A stretch of DNA of 64,000 nucleotides from Penicillus capitatus (taxonomy: Eukaryota > Chlorophyta). The position numbers were made by a program, and so were the translations under genes. Below, one piece after another: positions 23,681 to 33,711 of this stretch. The stretch spans positions 868,001-932,000 of the forward strand of contig OZ287698.1 in NCBI GenBank assembly GCA_965649825.1, read 5' to 3'. A model generated the notes under the pieces. It was not told the origin of the DNA, made no database searches, and saw only the letters and a list, made by a program, of their open reading frames with translations. Position 1 is the stretch's first letter. Each line of letters begins with the position of its first letter.

Positions 23681-25034
23681 ACGATGGCAGCAGCCACCAA
23701 AAAAACAGGGGGGATGACATTGAATTCCGTTTTCTACGAGGAAGAACACAGATGCTGCGACGACAGCCATGGCTGAACCTGAGATGAGTAGATGAACAAT
23801 CGATTTCGTTGCAAATGTTGACAACAAGTCAGATCTTGCTTTCTCATCTCAATCGTATTCTTGATATCTGTCGAGCATGTGTTCAAGTACTTGACTGAAT
23901 AAATGATGATGCTTCTATGCAACATTCGTCTAAAAGTATGAGACCTGATTGACGTGGATGGGACGCAGAAGAGAACGATACCATTTCACATTCACACAAG
24001 CATTCATTCTCATCACTCACTAGATGGCACAATCTATGAGAATGGTTTGGCCCAGATGGAGTGAGCTTGAATTATCTTTTTCGTATTCGTGTTGCCTTGA
24101 TGCATATTTGTGTAAGCTGACGAGGGTTATGAAGATGTTATCTATGAGGTGTTTGTTCAATGTGGAGATTGCGAATGGTGCGTTTCTTTTGTCGCCTTAT
24201 GAAGAACTGCATCCAGCGCGATGTCACGAAACGCGTGCGCGATTCATGAGTATTGTGAGGCAGTAGAGAAGAGACATGATCCTACAGGTTCGTTCAGTCA
24301 CCATCGCTCTTGAGAGGTTCATGAACGCTCGATTGAATCTTTTGTCCCGCACGAGATTCAATATTGGACACAATGACGCATCTTTCATTCGCTCGATGAG
24401 CATCTTGGAGTAAGCAAGTGCTTCCTAGGCTCTTCAGTCGCTCGATCCTGGCAACAACAGACCGAGAACTCAAGACAATCATCTACAGTATCGTGCAGTG
24501 TCGGTGCTTTCTATGATGCATCTACACTAAGCAGCGCTGTCCATTATGTTCGCTATTCTTCTTCGTCGTCTCTAACTAGAATTGTAAACAGAACTGCGAG
24601 AAGACGCAGCAACGAGGTCGGAGCAGCTGTGTTTCTTAAGCTGGATGCTCTTCATTCACCGTGTCGTCTAGATCTCCGACTATAAACGTCGCTGCTTTGT
24701 GCTGCACATCCACAGCGAAGTTCACGATAATCGTCCTTGTCCGCAAAGCAGATTGACGACATATCATGTAAAATCCCATACGATCCAGTAAATATGATGC
24801 TATCAAGAGCGAACGATCCTGATGCAGCATGACTCTAAATCGAATCAAATGTTCGAACTATGTTAAGAACATGTCGCGGTCTGGCAGCGAGCATTTTTCG
24901 CGACGAACTTCGTCGACGTTGCATTACAAATACCAGACACCTACCTCATTCTCCACATCCACCGTTGGCGTTGAAGAAAAGGCCTCAGACAGTCATTCCG
25001 CGCTGACCTCTCTAAAGTGGCGTACAGCTTCGAA
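23681..25034. other. Intergenic, no supported gene
   Basis: Short ORFs only (such as 24024-24266, plus strand, and 24636-24848, minus strand). No domain, RNA gene or repeat was recognised. Confidence 0.4.
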
Positions 25035-25920
25035 ATGTTTCGCGCCCTCGTCGTATCACTATCCATCTTGCTCGTCGTCGGACTTCGCACTTCTGACCCT
25101 TGCCTTGTTGAAAATTGTTTTTCAGGGTGTTGTTCCGTATGGGATGAGCAGTGCTATTGAACCCGACGACGCCCCAGAAAGCTACGACATATCCATGTTT
25201 GATGATGATCTTTGCTCGTGCGATTTTTGTTCGTCGGAGACTACACCACCCTTCCCAGAATGCGACAACGATTCCAGTGGAACGGACTGGCCAGGTATCG
25301 GATCTTTGGTAAGGCTGGTGGAGGCAATGGGCGACGGTGTTCAGGTAATGACATCGAAACGATCGAGGGTCTCGGAAATTCTGGAGCCTGTTGCAATGAA
25401 TGCTCCAAAAGGGGGAAAGGTGACTCGCAACACCAGATCGTCTTTTTCGCCTAACTGCGTTCCATGATTAGAATGCACAGCGTATGTTTACCGTGCTGAC
25501 GGCGATGAGTGTTCTCTCAAATTCGCTGCTGGAACTCCAACACCATGCGAAACGTGTTTTGGACAGAACGCACTGGAAAAAGTCGGCCACATCACTTTTG
25601 ACGTCATCTCTGAGCCGAAAGAATTCTGATCTGCTGACAGGAACCTCCAAAGAAGTGTAATGCCGTCTCCGGAAAGCACAGATTCGGAGGTGATTTGACC
25701 GAAGGGCCGATCACTGGTATTGTCCAACCTGGAGACTGCTGTGCATTATGTGAAGCTCGCGATGGTGTGAATATGATTGGATGGCATGTCAGTCACTGTC
25801 ATGTCTGTAGATTGTGTTGGTTGGCTCTGGAGACGCGATTTTCAACATTGCTGGTTGAAAGGTGCACTCAATTCTTTCAGTAGGTGCGCCACCTGCGTCA
25901 GCGGTGATAAGGAGGTCTAA
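25035..25920 (+). CDS. Secreted PAN/Apple-domain protein, PAN-S2 (spacer)
   Basis: It starts at ATG 25035 with signal peptide MFRALVVSLSILLVVGL. Module 1 is SSGTDWPGNDIETIEGLGNS and ACCNEC, then TAYVYRADGDECSLKF and PCETCFGQNALEK. Module 2 is FGGDLTEGPITGIVQPG with CCALCEA, then DCVGWLWRRDFQHCWLKGAL and CATCVSGDKEV, ending at TAA 25918-25920. Introns near 25291, 25421, 25564 and 25766 have GT-AG ends and join in frame. It is close to PAN-A in sequence (FGGDLT.GPIT and FAAGTP blocks), so PAN-A and PAN-S2 form one subfamily. Predicted to be a small extracellular protein. Confidence 0.7.
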
Positions 25921-26596
25921 TTGATCAACCAAATGACATACGCTTTTTTCACAGCTTCGAAAAGAAACCGTGCTGCGTTACGTCCGAAAAAGAAAAATGT
26001 CTGTTGATACATGTGCGCGCAACAACGTAATCTTCATGTCGCTGTCTGAAAAACACGTGTGGCATACTTTTTGTAAATCGCTCGAGCCTTATGTGAATCG
26101 AGCAGATTTTTTACGAATATTGTTTGCCGATTGAAACATTACACCAGTCGAGAATGTAAAGGCACAATGCCTTATCCAGAAACTTGTCTATCCAAATGCG
26201 ACTGTGTGTTTCCAGACCATTTTTTTCCGCAAGTAAGTGGTTCTGAGAAGTGATAGATCACAGAACGTCACTTTCGATTGACGTGACGTATACCTGTATA
26301 ACGACGTACCGATGTTCCTGTAAGAATACCCGCCTGATTCCTCTCGTCTTCCGGTCTCGACGGGCTCAGATCACTCGGCGATACTCTCGGTCCTAACAGC
26401 TGGTTTCGAAGCAGGTCGTTCATGAGGTCGTGCGTTTAAGAGCGCTGGTGTTGAGAACCGTTTTGTCAGTAACCTGTCGACTGCCTCGTAAGGTGGTCTT
26501 CGATCGTTTGGTAGCTGTTGATTATTGATGCGTTTTTGTGTCTAGCGCTTTCTTGAGCAATCGGTTTCGATTGCTGCAAAGAATTTGCTTATAATA
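25921..26596. other. Spacer end, no supported gene
   Basis: AT-richer sequence between PAN-S2 and the right arm. No ORF with a recognisable domain and no repeat was seen. Confidence 0.4.
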
Positions 26597-26980
26597 TCTG
26601 CATAGGTAACGATCTTGTTCTAAAACTTGTCTGCATCGTATGGCGTTCAGTTGTTGGAACGTTTGCTCATGCGAGATGAAGCAACAGTGACCTTCAACAA
26701 AAGAGATCGCCGATGCTGCTTATGAAACGATCAGGCACGCAACGTCTGACGAATATGACAACTGTCTTGCGTCTCTGGCGCCACAGATGTTGTCGCGTTC
26801 GATCAGAAAGCGCTTCAGTGTTGTGTGCAGTACCTCGACAATTAAAAGGCGTCGAGAGAAGGACATACCGAGGATCCCATTTCCGACAGCACATCTGTGC
26901 ACATTCCTTGGCGATCTTTCGGAACACGAAGGCAACTTCGACGAAGAGATCGATCAGCGTTAATTGAGATGCAAGCAAAA

Positions 26981-27218
26981 TCGGATCGGGATCGGGATCG
27001 GGATCGGGATCGGGATCGGGATCGGGATCGGGATCGGGATCGGGATCGGGATCGGGATCGGGATCGGTGTTTAGTCGGATCGGGATCGGGATCGGTGTTT
27101 AGTCGGATCGGGATCGGGATCGGTGTTTAGTCGGATCGGGATCGGGATCGGTGTTTAGTCGGATCGGGATCGGGATCGGGATCGGGATCGGTGTTTAGTC
27201 GGATCGGGATCGGGATCG
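26981..27218. repeat. ATCGGG hexamer satellite, right arm
   Basis: About a dozen perfect ATCGGG units run from 26985 to 27060, followed by longer units with GTGTTTAGTC. It is the mirror of the left-arm minisatellite at 13975-14270 but expanded in a different register. The motif is not one of the common telomeric repeats. Confidence 0.9.
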
Positions 27219-27487
27219 GTAAGCTTGTTTGGGGAGCCATAGACATCGCAATGTTCCTGCTTTTTGAGCCTCGATTGTGCCCGACTGTACGGCAACAGCC
27301 ATCGATCATCGTCGTCCGCGGCCTGTCAGAGGATTAGCTGTCGGTGATCTCGTCTTGATTAACACCTGTCGTGGCGATCGCTGCCCGAATAGTGTCAGAT
27401 ACCGTCGATGATTCGAGTGAGCTTTTCCCGTTGCTCGTCGCCGCAGTGTCCGATGAGCGATCCGTTAAACAAGTCCATCGATGCGTC

Positions 27488-27755
27488 TGTCGGCGGTCGG
27501 GTCAAACGAAACGATTTAACAGCGGAAGGCTTGTTACAACTGTTGGAGCAAGGTCAAACAAGGTGCAGATTGTCCATTAAATAACCCCGTGGTGACGTGA
27601 CATGCCTAGGCAGGTGACTCAGCACCGCTCCAGGACCAGAGAAAAAGACCCCTTTCCGGCCCAAACCCCAAATGACAAGACCCCGAGTGTCCCAAAGCAG
27701 AGTGCACCCCTCGTGCAAGAGACAGTCACATCGACAGATCGCCATCTTGCCGACA
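27488..27755 (-). repeat. 3' LTR of gag-only element
   Basis: 268 bp, the downstream LTR in the sense (minus) orientation. It begins TGTCGGCAAG and ends ACCGCCGACA on the minus strand. It differs from the other LTR by AA versus GG near its sense-strand 3' end (about 27504-27505 versus 29010-29011). Confidence 0.9.
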
Positions 27756-27769
27756 CCACGCTTCCCGCC
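27756..27769 (-). promoter_or_regulatory. Polypurine-tract-like sequence
   Basis: On the minus strand GGCGGGAAGCGTGG lies directly against the 3' LTR, the usual place of plus-strand priming. It is purine-rich with two C and one T, so the call rests on position. Confidence 0.5.
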
Positions 27770-27817
27770 AACTCCGAAAACAGTTCAAGCAAGCCCCCAC
27801 AAACAATTCACTAACAT

Positions 27818-28840
27818 TCAGTCGATACCAGAGGCGAAATTCCGCCGGAAAAAGGACAAGATGTTGAGCCCTGAGTACGCCGATGCTGTGTTCAACTCTG
27901 CCGCCACGTCGGATCTCGGCTGCGTATCCGATCCCGTCGGCTCCGCTGACGCAACCGTGTCTGTCCGCGCCCGCGGACAGTTCTTCGCCAAGTGCCCCTT
28001 GCACCGGCAGCTGTAGCAGACTCGGCCGCGCTTCGTGGCTTTCCCGCCATCGTCAGCTGCGCCGGCTGCCCTCCCCCTTCGATGTCGCCGCGGATACCGT
28101 CCGATGTCATGCAGCACTCTCCTCATCTGGCGTAGAGTCTTCCCATTCCGTCGCTCATCGGGTGGTCTCCTCACCACCGCTTCGATTGTCTTTTCTCCAC
28201 TTGTCCGGACTTCCTCGTGCAGTGCCTTCACCTCTGTGGTCAGCGACCGAAGACTCGACAGCAACGCAGGCGCCGTAATGAAATGACTTCTCGCCTCTTC
28301 GTAGGCGGTCTCTGTCTCTTCGAGCTTCTTCTGTAGAGAGGAGGCTTCTACACGTGCCTCGTTTGCATCTCGTCGTGCCTCGACGATGCCTCGTTCTGCC
28401 TTGGAAATGTCATGTCGCAGCTTCGTGTTGTCGCCTGACAGCCGATCGTTTTCTGCCGTTGCCTCGGATACCCTTCGTTGTTCGTCTCGCCACTTCGATA
28501 GTGCGTCCACGACCTTGGCCTGCCTTTCCACCAACCGAGACCGGCATTCGCGTCTTTCTTGACGCAGCTTGTCTTGCAGGTCTCGTCTTTCTTGCAGGCG
28601 CGGGCAGATGTAGTGGACAAAGTCGCACAGCTGCTGCGAGTTTATCATGAAGACTTCCTCTGGGCGAATAGCGCTATCCCGAGGCCATACCTTTACTAAT
28701 TGAAAAGGCAACGGGTCAGGTAAGACCCGCTCGTCTGCATCCACATGGCTGAGCAAACACGGCCCATTAGCCTTATAAGTGTAGAACCCGCCCTCTACGT
28801 GACCCTGCTCCGCTCCCCTTTCCCTTCGTGCTTGACTCAT
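27818..28840 (-). CDS. Gag-like protein with coiled coil and CCHC zinc knuckle
   Basis: A 340-aa intact ORF starting at ATG 28840. Residues about 80-220 form a charged heptad-rich coiled coil (RLQERRDLQDKLRQERR onward), followed by a basic Arg-rich stretch. A CCHC zinc knuckle sits at residues 275-288 (CYSCRCKGHLAKNC, spacing C-x2-C-x4-H-x4-C), the nucleic-acid-binding motif of retroelement nucleocapsids. It is the only ORF between the LTRs and has no stop or frameshift, consistent with recent insertion. Expected role: assembling a particle that packages the element RNA for reverse transcription by another element. Confidence 0.85.
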   Translation of the reverse strand: MSQARRERGAEQGHVEGGFYTYKANGPCLLSHVDADERVLPDPLPFQLVKVWPRDSAIRPEEVFMINSQQLCDFVHYICPRLQERRDLQDKLRQERRECRSRLVERQAKVVDALSKWRDEQRRVSEATAENDRLSGDNTKLRHDISKAERGIVEARRDANEARVEASSLQKKLEETETAYEEARSHFITAPALLSSLRSLTTEVKALHEEVRTSGEKTIEAVVRRPPDERRNGKTLRQMRRVLHDIGRYPRRHRRGRAAGAADDGGKATKRGRVCYSCRCKGHLAKNCPRARTDTVASAEPTGSDTQPRSDVAAELNTASAYSGLNILSFFRRNFASGID

Positions 28841-28972
28841 CCCTTGACCGTCGTCCGTGGGGCTTCCCTTGCTGCGTCTAGTCGCCTAGACAGGACTCGT
28901 TTTCCAATCAGGAGAGCGCAACGCACAGAGCAGCCACGCAACGTCACGAAGACGGAGCCCCAACTGAGGAAC

Positions 28973-28992
28973 GTATCAACGCTCCGAAACCA
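28973..28992 (-). promoter_or_regulatory. Primer binding site of LTR element
   Basis: One base inside the 5' LTR the minus strand reads TGGTTTCGGAGCGTTGATAC. This is complementary to a tRNA 3' end of the form ...GCTCCGAAACCA, ending in CCA as required for a tRNA primer. The specific tRNA was not identified. Confidence 0.7.
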
Positions 28993-28993
28993 C

Positions 28994-29261
28994 TGTCGGC
29001 GGTCGGGTCGGACGAAACGATTTAACAGCGGAAGGCTTGTTACAACTGTTGGAGCAAGGTCAAACAAGGTGCAGATTGTCCATTAAATAACCCCGTGGTG
29101 ACGTGACATGCCTAGGCAGGTGACTCAGCACCGCTCCAGGACCAGAGAAAAAGACCCCTTTCCGGCCCAAACCCCAAATGACAAGACCCCGAGTGTCCCA
29201 AAGCAGAGTGCACCCCTCGTGCAAGAGACAGTCACATCGACAGATCGCCATCTTGCCGACA
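28994..29261 (-). repeat. 5' LTR of gag-only element
   Basis: 268 bp, the upstream LTR in the sense (minus) orientation. A TTATTTAATG motif on the sense strand could serve as a TATA-like promoter for the gag transcript. Confidence 0.9.
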
Positions 29262-29999
29262 GCGTCGAAATCCAACTGCACCTAATCCTTGTTTGCTGCT
29301 GTCGAATTCGATCCGACTACTCGTGAATTAATTTTTATAACGCGTGCAGGGCACGGATCTCTCTTGGAGAGTCGGCTCCTTGTGACAATGCAAATCGATG
29401 GTCATCAACCGATCGACATTCGACACGATCTTAATTGATCAGACCCGGCTGCATTGAAGGTGTTCAGATTCGAACGGGAATGCAAGATCAGTCGCCGAGA
29501 TTGAGAGACGAAACCGCGTGGAATCCTTATCTCTTTCAGACCTCGTTTCGCTGAGAGCTTCCTGACAGCTTCCTCTGCGTGAGCCCGATCGATCGGCCTC
29601 TGTCGATATCGATTAAACTTCGCCATCGTTCGTGGATAATGGCGCAGGCGATTGGGACGTGGCTCGATGAGATCGACGGTCGCCGATGGCGTTCATCGGC
29701 CGATGCTGCTCGACGTCAAATCTCGCCTCCGTCGGCGCGACGTCAGTCGTCAAGGGCCCTTTGATCTACGATTTTGCCAATCGAAGCTCTTCGCCGCTTG
29801 GATGGTGTTCTTCGGAGTCGCGTTGACGCGTTTGCTCCTGGCGTCGTTAGCGGTTTCTAAACTCTCGAATGTATCTGTCATCGAGATTGTTTTGAAGTCG
29901 TGATCACGTTTTGACACATAGGAAGTCGGGAGACACGTTGCGACGAACGCGGAAAGGGGAGCGGTCTGTGCCCTTTGGATTAGAAGCGACTGTGTGGTT

Positions 30000-30167
30000 T
30001 TATGGACTGTCTTTGCGATGAGATTGTGAAGAACTCCCTTCAGCCGCCTCACGCTCCACATTTCCGAGGATATCCTCGGCGTGGACCCGTATCTCCCCAT
30101 CGCTGGCGCGACGGCGGAGGCGTTGTCGTGGGGAGTGAGCGCCTGAATCGTCTCCGGGTTGACTCAT
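30000..30167 (-). CDS. E-element ORF, copy 2
   Basis: A 55-aa ORF starts MSQPGDDSGAHSPRQRLRRR and ends in KDSP at a TAA (30000-30002) that lies just past the flanking 23-bp repeat. It is therefore truncated at the insertion junction. It reads through the position where copy 1 has TAA. Function unknown. Confidence 0.4.
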   Translation of the reverse strand: MSQPGDDSGAHSPRQRLRRRASDGEIRVHAEDILGNVEREAAEGSSSQSHRKDSP

Positions 30168-30635
30168 CTCACAAGCGCAGCGGAAGTCTCGGAGTTAGAT
30201 GAGGACGGGCGAAAGCTCGAAGGCCACACCAACAGCTTTTGCAGCAAAGAGCGACTTGTTACAACTGATGATAGACGGTGAATGTTTTGTAAGACAGAAA
30301 CCGATTGTGTGTGATTCACAGATGACAATGGAAACTCAGATGTCAAACGAGAGATGATTCTTATGCGTCAGAGCCTTGCTTAAATACTCAGTCCCGGATG
30401 CGACGACAGGAAAAACAGATGAACTTCAAGGGCGAATTCACAATGAGAGTAGGAAGTTCAATCTGAAACGCTAGAAGCTGCCAAAGAACTTCGCAGGAAC
30501 TCACTCCTAGTCATCATGACTTGTCCGTGACTCAGCGGCGACAGCTATGTCGCGCAGCCAAGAATGTGAGAAGACTCAACAGACAAAAAGATACAACCCC
30601 TTATACTATCTTCACATCACGTTTCCTCAGAATCG
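30026..30635 (-). mobile_element. Element E, copy 2 (610 bp)
   Basis: Mirror of 12339-12948, flanked by the same 23-bp direct repeat at 30003-30025 and 30636-30658. Identical boundaries in both arms show that E inserted before the arms were duplicated. Confidence 0.65.
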
Positions 30636-30658
30636 TGGACTGTCTTTGCGATGAGATT

Positions 30659-30900
30659 CTGTAGCTTACGTTAAGTTCCCGAGTTCGAATGCGCGTCAAC
30701 CAAAGGGGCCGGCGGAAAACCTTATGGCTTGTCGCGAATGCGTCAGAAGCGACGAATGCGAAGAAGTGAGAAGATGCAGCATCAGGTTGCTATTTGCTGT
30801 CCAAGAAGGTGTTTGGATATTGCGAACCATCTCATGCGTACAAGGAAGGCACTTTACGAAAAAGGACAGACCCAGAGGTAACCTACCCTGCTGGCAGTCC
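30659..30900 (+). pseudogene. PAN module remnant, PAN-C right copy
   Basis: Begins right after the flanking repeat of E. It encodes AYVKFPSSNARQ, then GPAENLMACRECVRSDECEE, matching the end of a PAN module with its C-x2-C intact, then a possible second exon with VFGYCEPSHAYKEG. No signal peptide, and no terminal WRRD-type exon follows before PAN-B. I interpret it as the 3' part of a PAN gene interrupted by E; a functional spliced gene is not excluded. Confidence 0.45.
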
Positions 30901-31368
30901 GCGCAATAACATCGAACATCCCGGAGAGCGCTCTGAAAGATGCCCGACGAACGATAACTCAACCTCGCATTCCGTTCCGATGGATTCGCTGATCTCCTAT
31001 CCGATGGGGACGGACAGAGGCCACACTGTATCGTGGTCTTCTGCCAATATGCCACTGGATGGCTGGCTGTCTTCATTCCAAGTGAAGGACGTCCTCCGGC
31101 GTCCGTTGGATGGACTGTACAGCTCGCATTTCAACTACCGGCTGTTGCTCAATAGGGTCGCGCTGATCGGACTTCTCGGAAGGATCGCGTTGTGTGAACC
31201 GTCGAAGCTTCAAGAGCTGCAGCGCCGTCGCGTTCTCGATTTGTCTTCCCTCGTTGCGTGTTACGAGTCTTTGCCGCGAAAACAGACCTCGGTCGGGGTT
31301 CGCCGGGGCTCGTCTGAGAGATTTCTTCGCTTTCCGTCTGGTGCGAACCAGCTGAAGACCAACAAACA

Positions 31369-32256
31369 ATGTACCGCGCGTCCGGTCTGTTGATGTGCCT
31401 CTTGTTCGCGGTCCGGATGCCTCGGTCTCGATGTCCCTCGTCGGTATCGAAGCTTTTGTGTAGGGGTCACGATCCCATTTGTCTGGCTCCGATTCGGATT
31501 TTGCACGAAGCTTGAATGCGCCAAGTGCTCGTTCCCTGCTGCTCCGCTTCGCATCTCTCGTTCTCTTCGTGCAGTGTGCGGCCAGAGCTACTCGGGAACG
31601 GACTGGTTCGGTATCCGTCGTAGTACGTTTTTGGCAGAGTCCATCGTTCTCCGCAGGAAACGACATCGCGAGCCACCCGATCGTCGGGCTTGGAAGTGCG
31701 ACTGCCTGTTGCAACAAATGCCAGAGACTTGACAACGTTGACTCTCGAGCACGACGACAGCATCTGCTGAAAAATGCTCGTCTCTCCTTCTTAGTGTGTT
31801 GCGTACATCTATCGTACCGAGTACGATCACTGCTGGCCCAAGTATGACGTGGGCGGTCCGACTCCATGCGATACCTGTGTGGGAAGAGACGAGAGAGAAG
31901 AAGTCGGAGAAGATCGCATTGAGACGGTGTCGGCGACTAACTCTTACCTGACGTGTTTCTCATCTAGATCCCCGGCGACGAATGCAATTCCGAGTGTGGC
32001 GCGATCAGAGAGGGTGTTGCGTTCAGCAGCCTCGTTGGCGCTACAGATCCATCGTTCTGCTGCGCGATGTGCAACACGAACAGAAGTGACGTCCAAGGGA
32101 GCGTGACGTCTCTCGTCGATTTCATCCGTGCGCCCAGACTGCCGTGGGTGGACGTGGAGACGCGACCTTCATACCTGCGATCTGAAGCAATCGCCGAGCG
32201 GGCACAAGGCGGACTGTCTTGCCTGTGTCTCCGGCAAGAGGTCAGAATCCCTGTAG
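31369..32256 (+). CDS. Secreted PAN/Apple-domain protein, PAN-B right copy
   Basis: ATG 31369 opens signal peptide MYRASGLLMCLLFA, followed by an intron. A second intron (about 31519-31566) carries a strong pyrimidine tract. Module 1 has CGQSYSGTDWF, then GNDIASHPIVGLGSATACC, then YRTEYDHCWPKYDVGGPTPC. Module 2 has CNSECGAI and CCAMCNTNR, then the last exon GWTWRRDLHTCDLK and CLACVSGKRSESL, ending at TAG 32254-32256. It mirrors PAN-B left with few replacements. The 264-aa ORF on the opposite strand is a shadow. Confidence 0.65.
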
Positions 32257-33711
32257 GATGACGCCGTCCTGTACCGATTGATCTCTAGGGACGGTTTCGA
32301 TGCTGCACGATCGGATTGGGGTCCAGCATGTGGAGGTCGGTCTTCGAGCATAACGAAATGCTACGGCAGAAACAACATGTGCGATTGAATCCATCAGGCT
32401 TAGAGCAGATGCCTTCATTTCATGTCAGAGTTAGCATTTTGGCTGTGGCTTGCGGAGACGGTGGAGGGGTATCTAACAGTTGTAACTGAACCGTTGCTCG
32501 TGTTGCGGGTACGCGACATTTAAACGACGGCATGTTTCTCGAAAACAGTCAGTGCCTCGACGACAGTACTTCAGCCAGACGATATTCGCATACGTCGGAC
32601 ATATCTTTCGTACTGATGATGCAGCACGGCACGGCACGGCAACGGTGAGGTTTACGACGAAAGGATGCCTTGTGTTCAGTGCCAAGCCTTTCGCGGTCCT
32701 TGCTGTCTTGCTGCTTGGGAAACACGGTTTGCGGGACAGGTCGCCTAGATTTCCGGTGAGCGGGGTTTACGAGACAAATCGTCGAACGACTTGTCGAAGA
32801 ACGCAGGAACGCACGTCTCGGTGCCTTCCCTGTCGTCAAGCTAAGGGCAACTCTAAAGCGTGCCGGTTTTCCTGTCGACGGCGCGATTGTTTGTTTTCTT
32901 TGCTTGAATGGAGTTAACTCTGTGGCTGGCACCAGACGGCAACTTTACCCGCACTGTGTGGAGAGCGTCCTGACGGCGAAGACGCGAGCGCTGTGTGTTC
33001 CCTAGGTGCAAAGGACGGAGCTGCGCGCGTGCAACAACTGCGGTGTGGATGTGTGGTGATGCGGCAACAGAGGCGACATCCATCTGAGCCGTGTGGCAGC
33101 AACCCGAACGTTCACGATGTCTCCGAGCGGCATCCACAGCTGCTGCACGGCGCAGTCCGAACTAATGCATGCTCCAACGAACGCTGCTCTGAGTGCGGGA
33201 CCGGGGCGAAGCTCTGAACTTGTCAGCACGATGGGTGTCATGCGACTTTTGAGCGTCGTTCTGGAACGCACTGCGAAAAAAACAAAGCCGAAGTGCCTGT
33301 GGCTGAAGTACTTCTCGTCGCAGCACGAGAGCTTCGCGTTTCCAACGTTCTGTTGCTGCATGGAAGACGAAGTGCATCATGAAGTTCGTGAAATGACGTG
33401 CTGCTCCGGATGGGTTGTCGCTGCAGGGAAGCAAGATTCCATGGCCATCTGTGAAGTGATGACGAGGACAGAGACGTGAGGTGCTGCAACAAGGCAAAAC
33501 GCATCCAAATCTTACGGGGATCGCTCCACGATAGCGTCGCGTCGCTGCAACGTAGCGATCATGTTCGCACGAAAGTTCACAACGACGGACTACATAAAGG
33601 AGTCGCTGGTTGACAGCACTCAGCAAACGTGCACCTTTGCGCAGCATTTCTTTTTTTGCCGTGTTGAACAGAACCACCAGTCGTTTCCCCGCAACGCTTT
33701 TGTGACACAGC
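32257..33711. other. Right-arm region between PAN-B and PAN-A; degenerate
   Basis: Counterpart of 9264-10716. The hydrophobic ORF at 32552 onward is frameshifted by a G-run length difference relative to the left arm. Cys-containing fragments (about 32993-33217) remain. No complete gene is supported. Confidence 0.4.

Larger units (their letters stand above)
27488..29261 (-). mobile_element. Non-autonomous LTR retrotransposon with gag only
   Basis: Two 268-bp direct repeats with TG...CA ends (27488-27755 and 28994-29261) differ at only two adjacent bases. They flank 1238 bp containing a single gag-like ORF on the minus strand. The 5-bp target duplication GCGTC sits at 27483-27487 and 29262-29266. 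The uninterrupted left arm has this site once, near 13690-13700 (reverse complement), proving the empty site. A tRNA-complementary primer site and a purine-rich tract sit inside the LTRs in the expected places. No protease, reverse transcriptase, RNase H or integrase is present, so transposition must be driven by another element. This resembles the TR-GAG class. Confidence 0.9.

Noticed and set aside
26981-27218. ATCGGG repeats as an internal telomere tract
   Set aside because: The hexamer does not match known telomeric repeats, the array is short and degenerate, and it occurs in both arms with different units.
31470-31530. Extra PAN module upstream of PAN-B suggested by a frame reading WLRFGFCTKLECAKC
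   Set aside because: That frame conflicts with the signal peptide at 31369. A 48-bp intron with a good pyrimidine tract joins the signal peptide to module 1 and excludes it.
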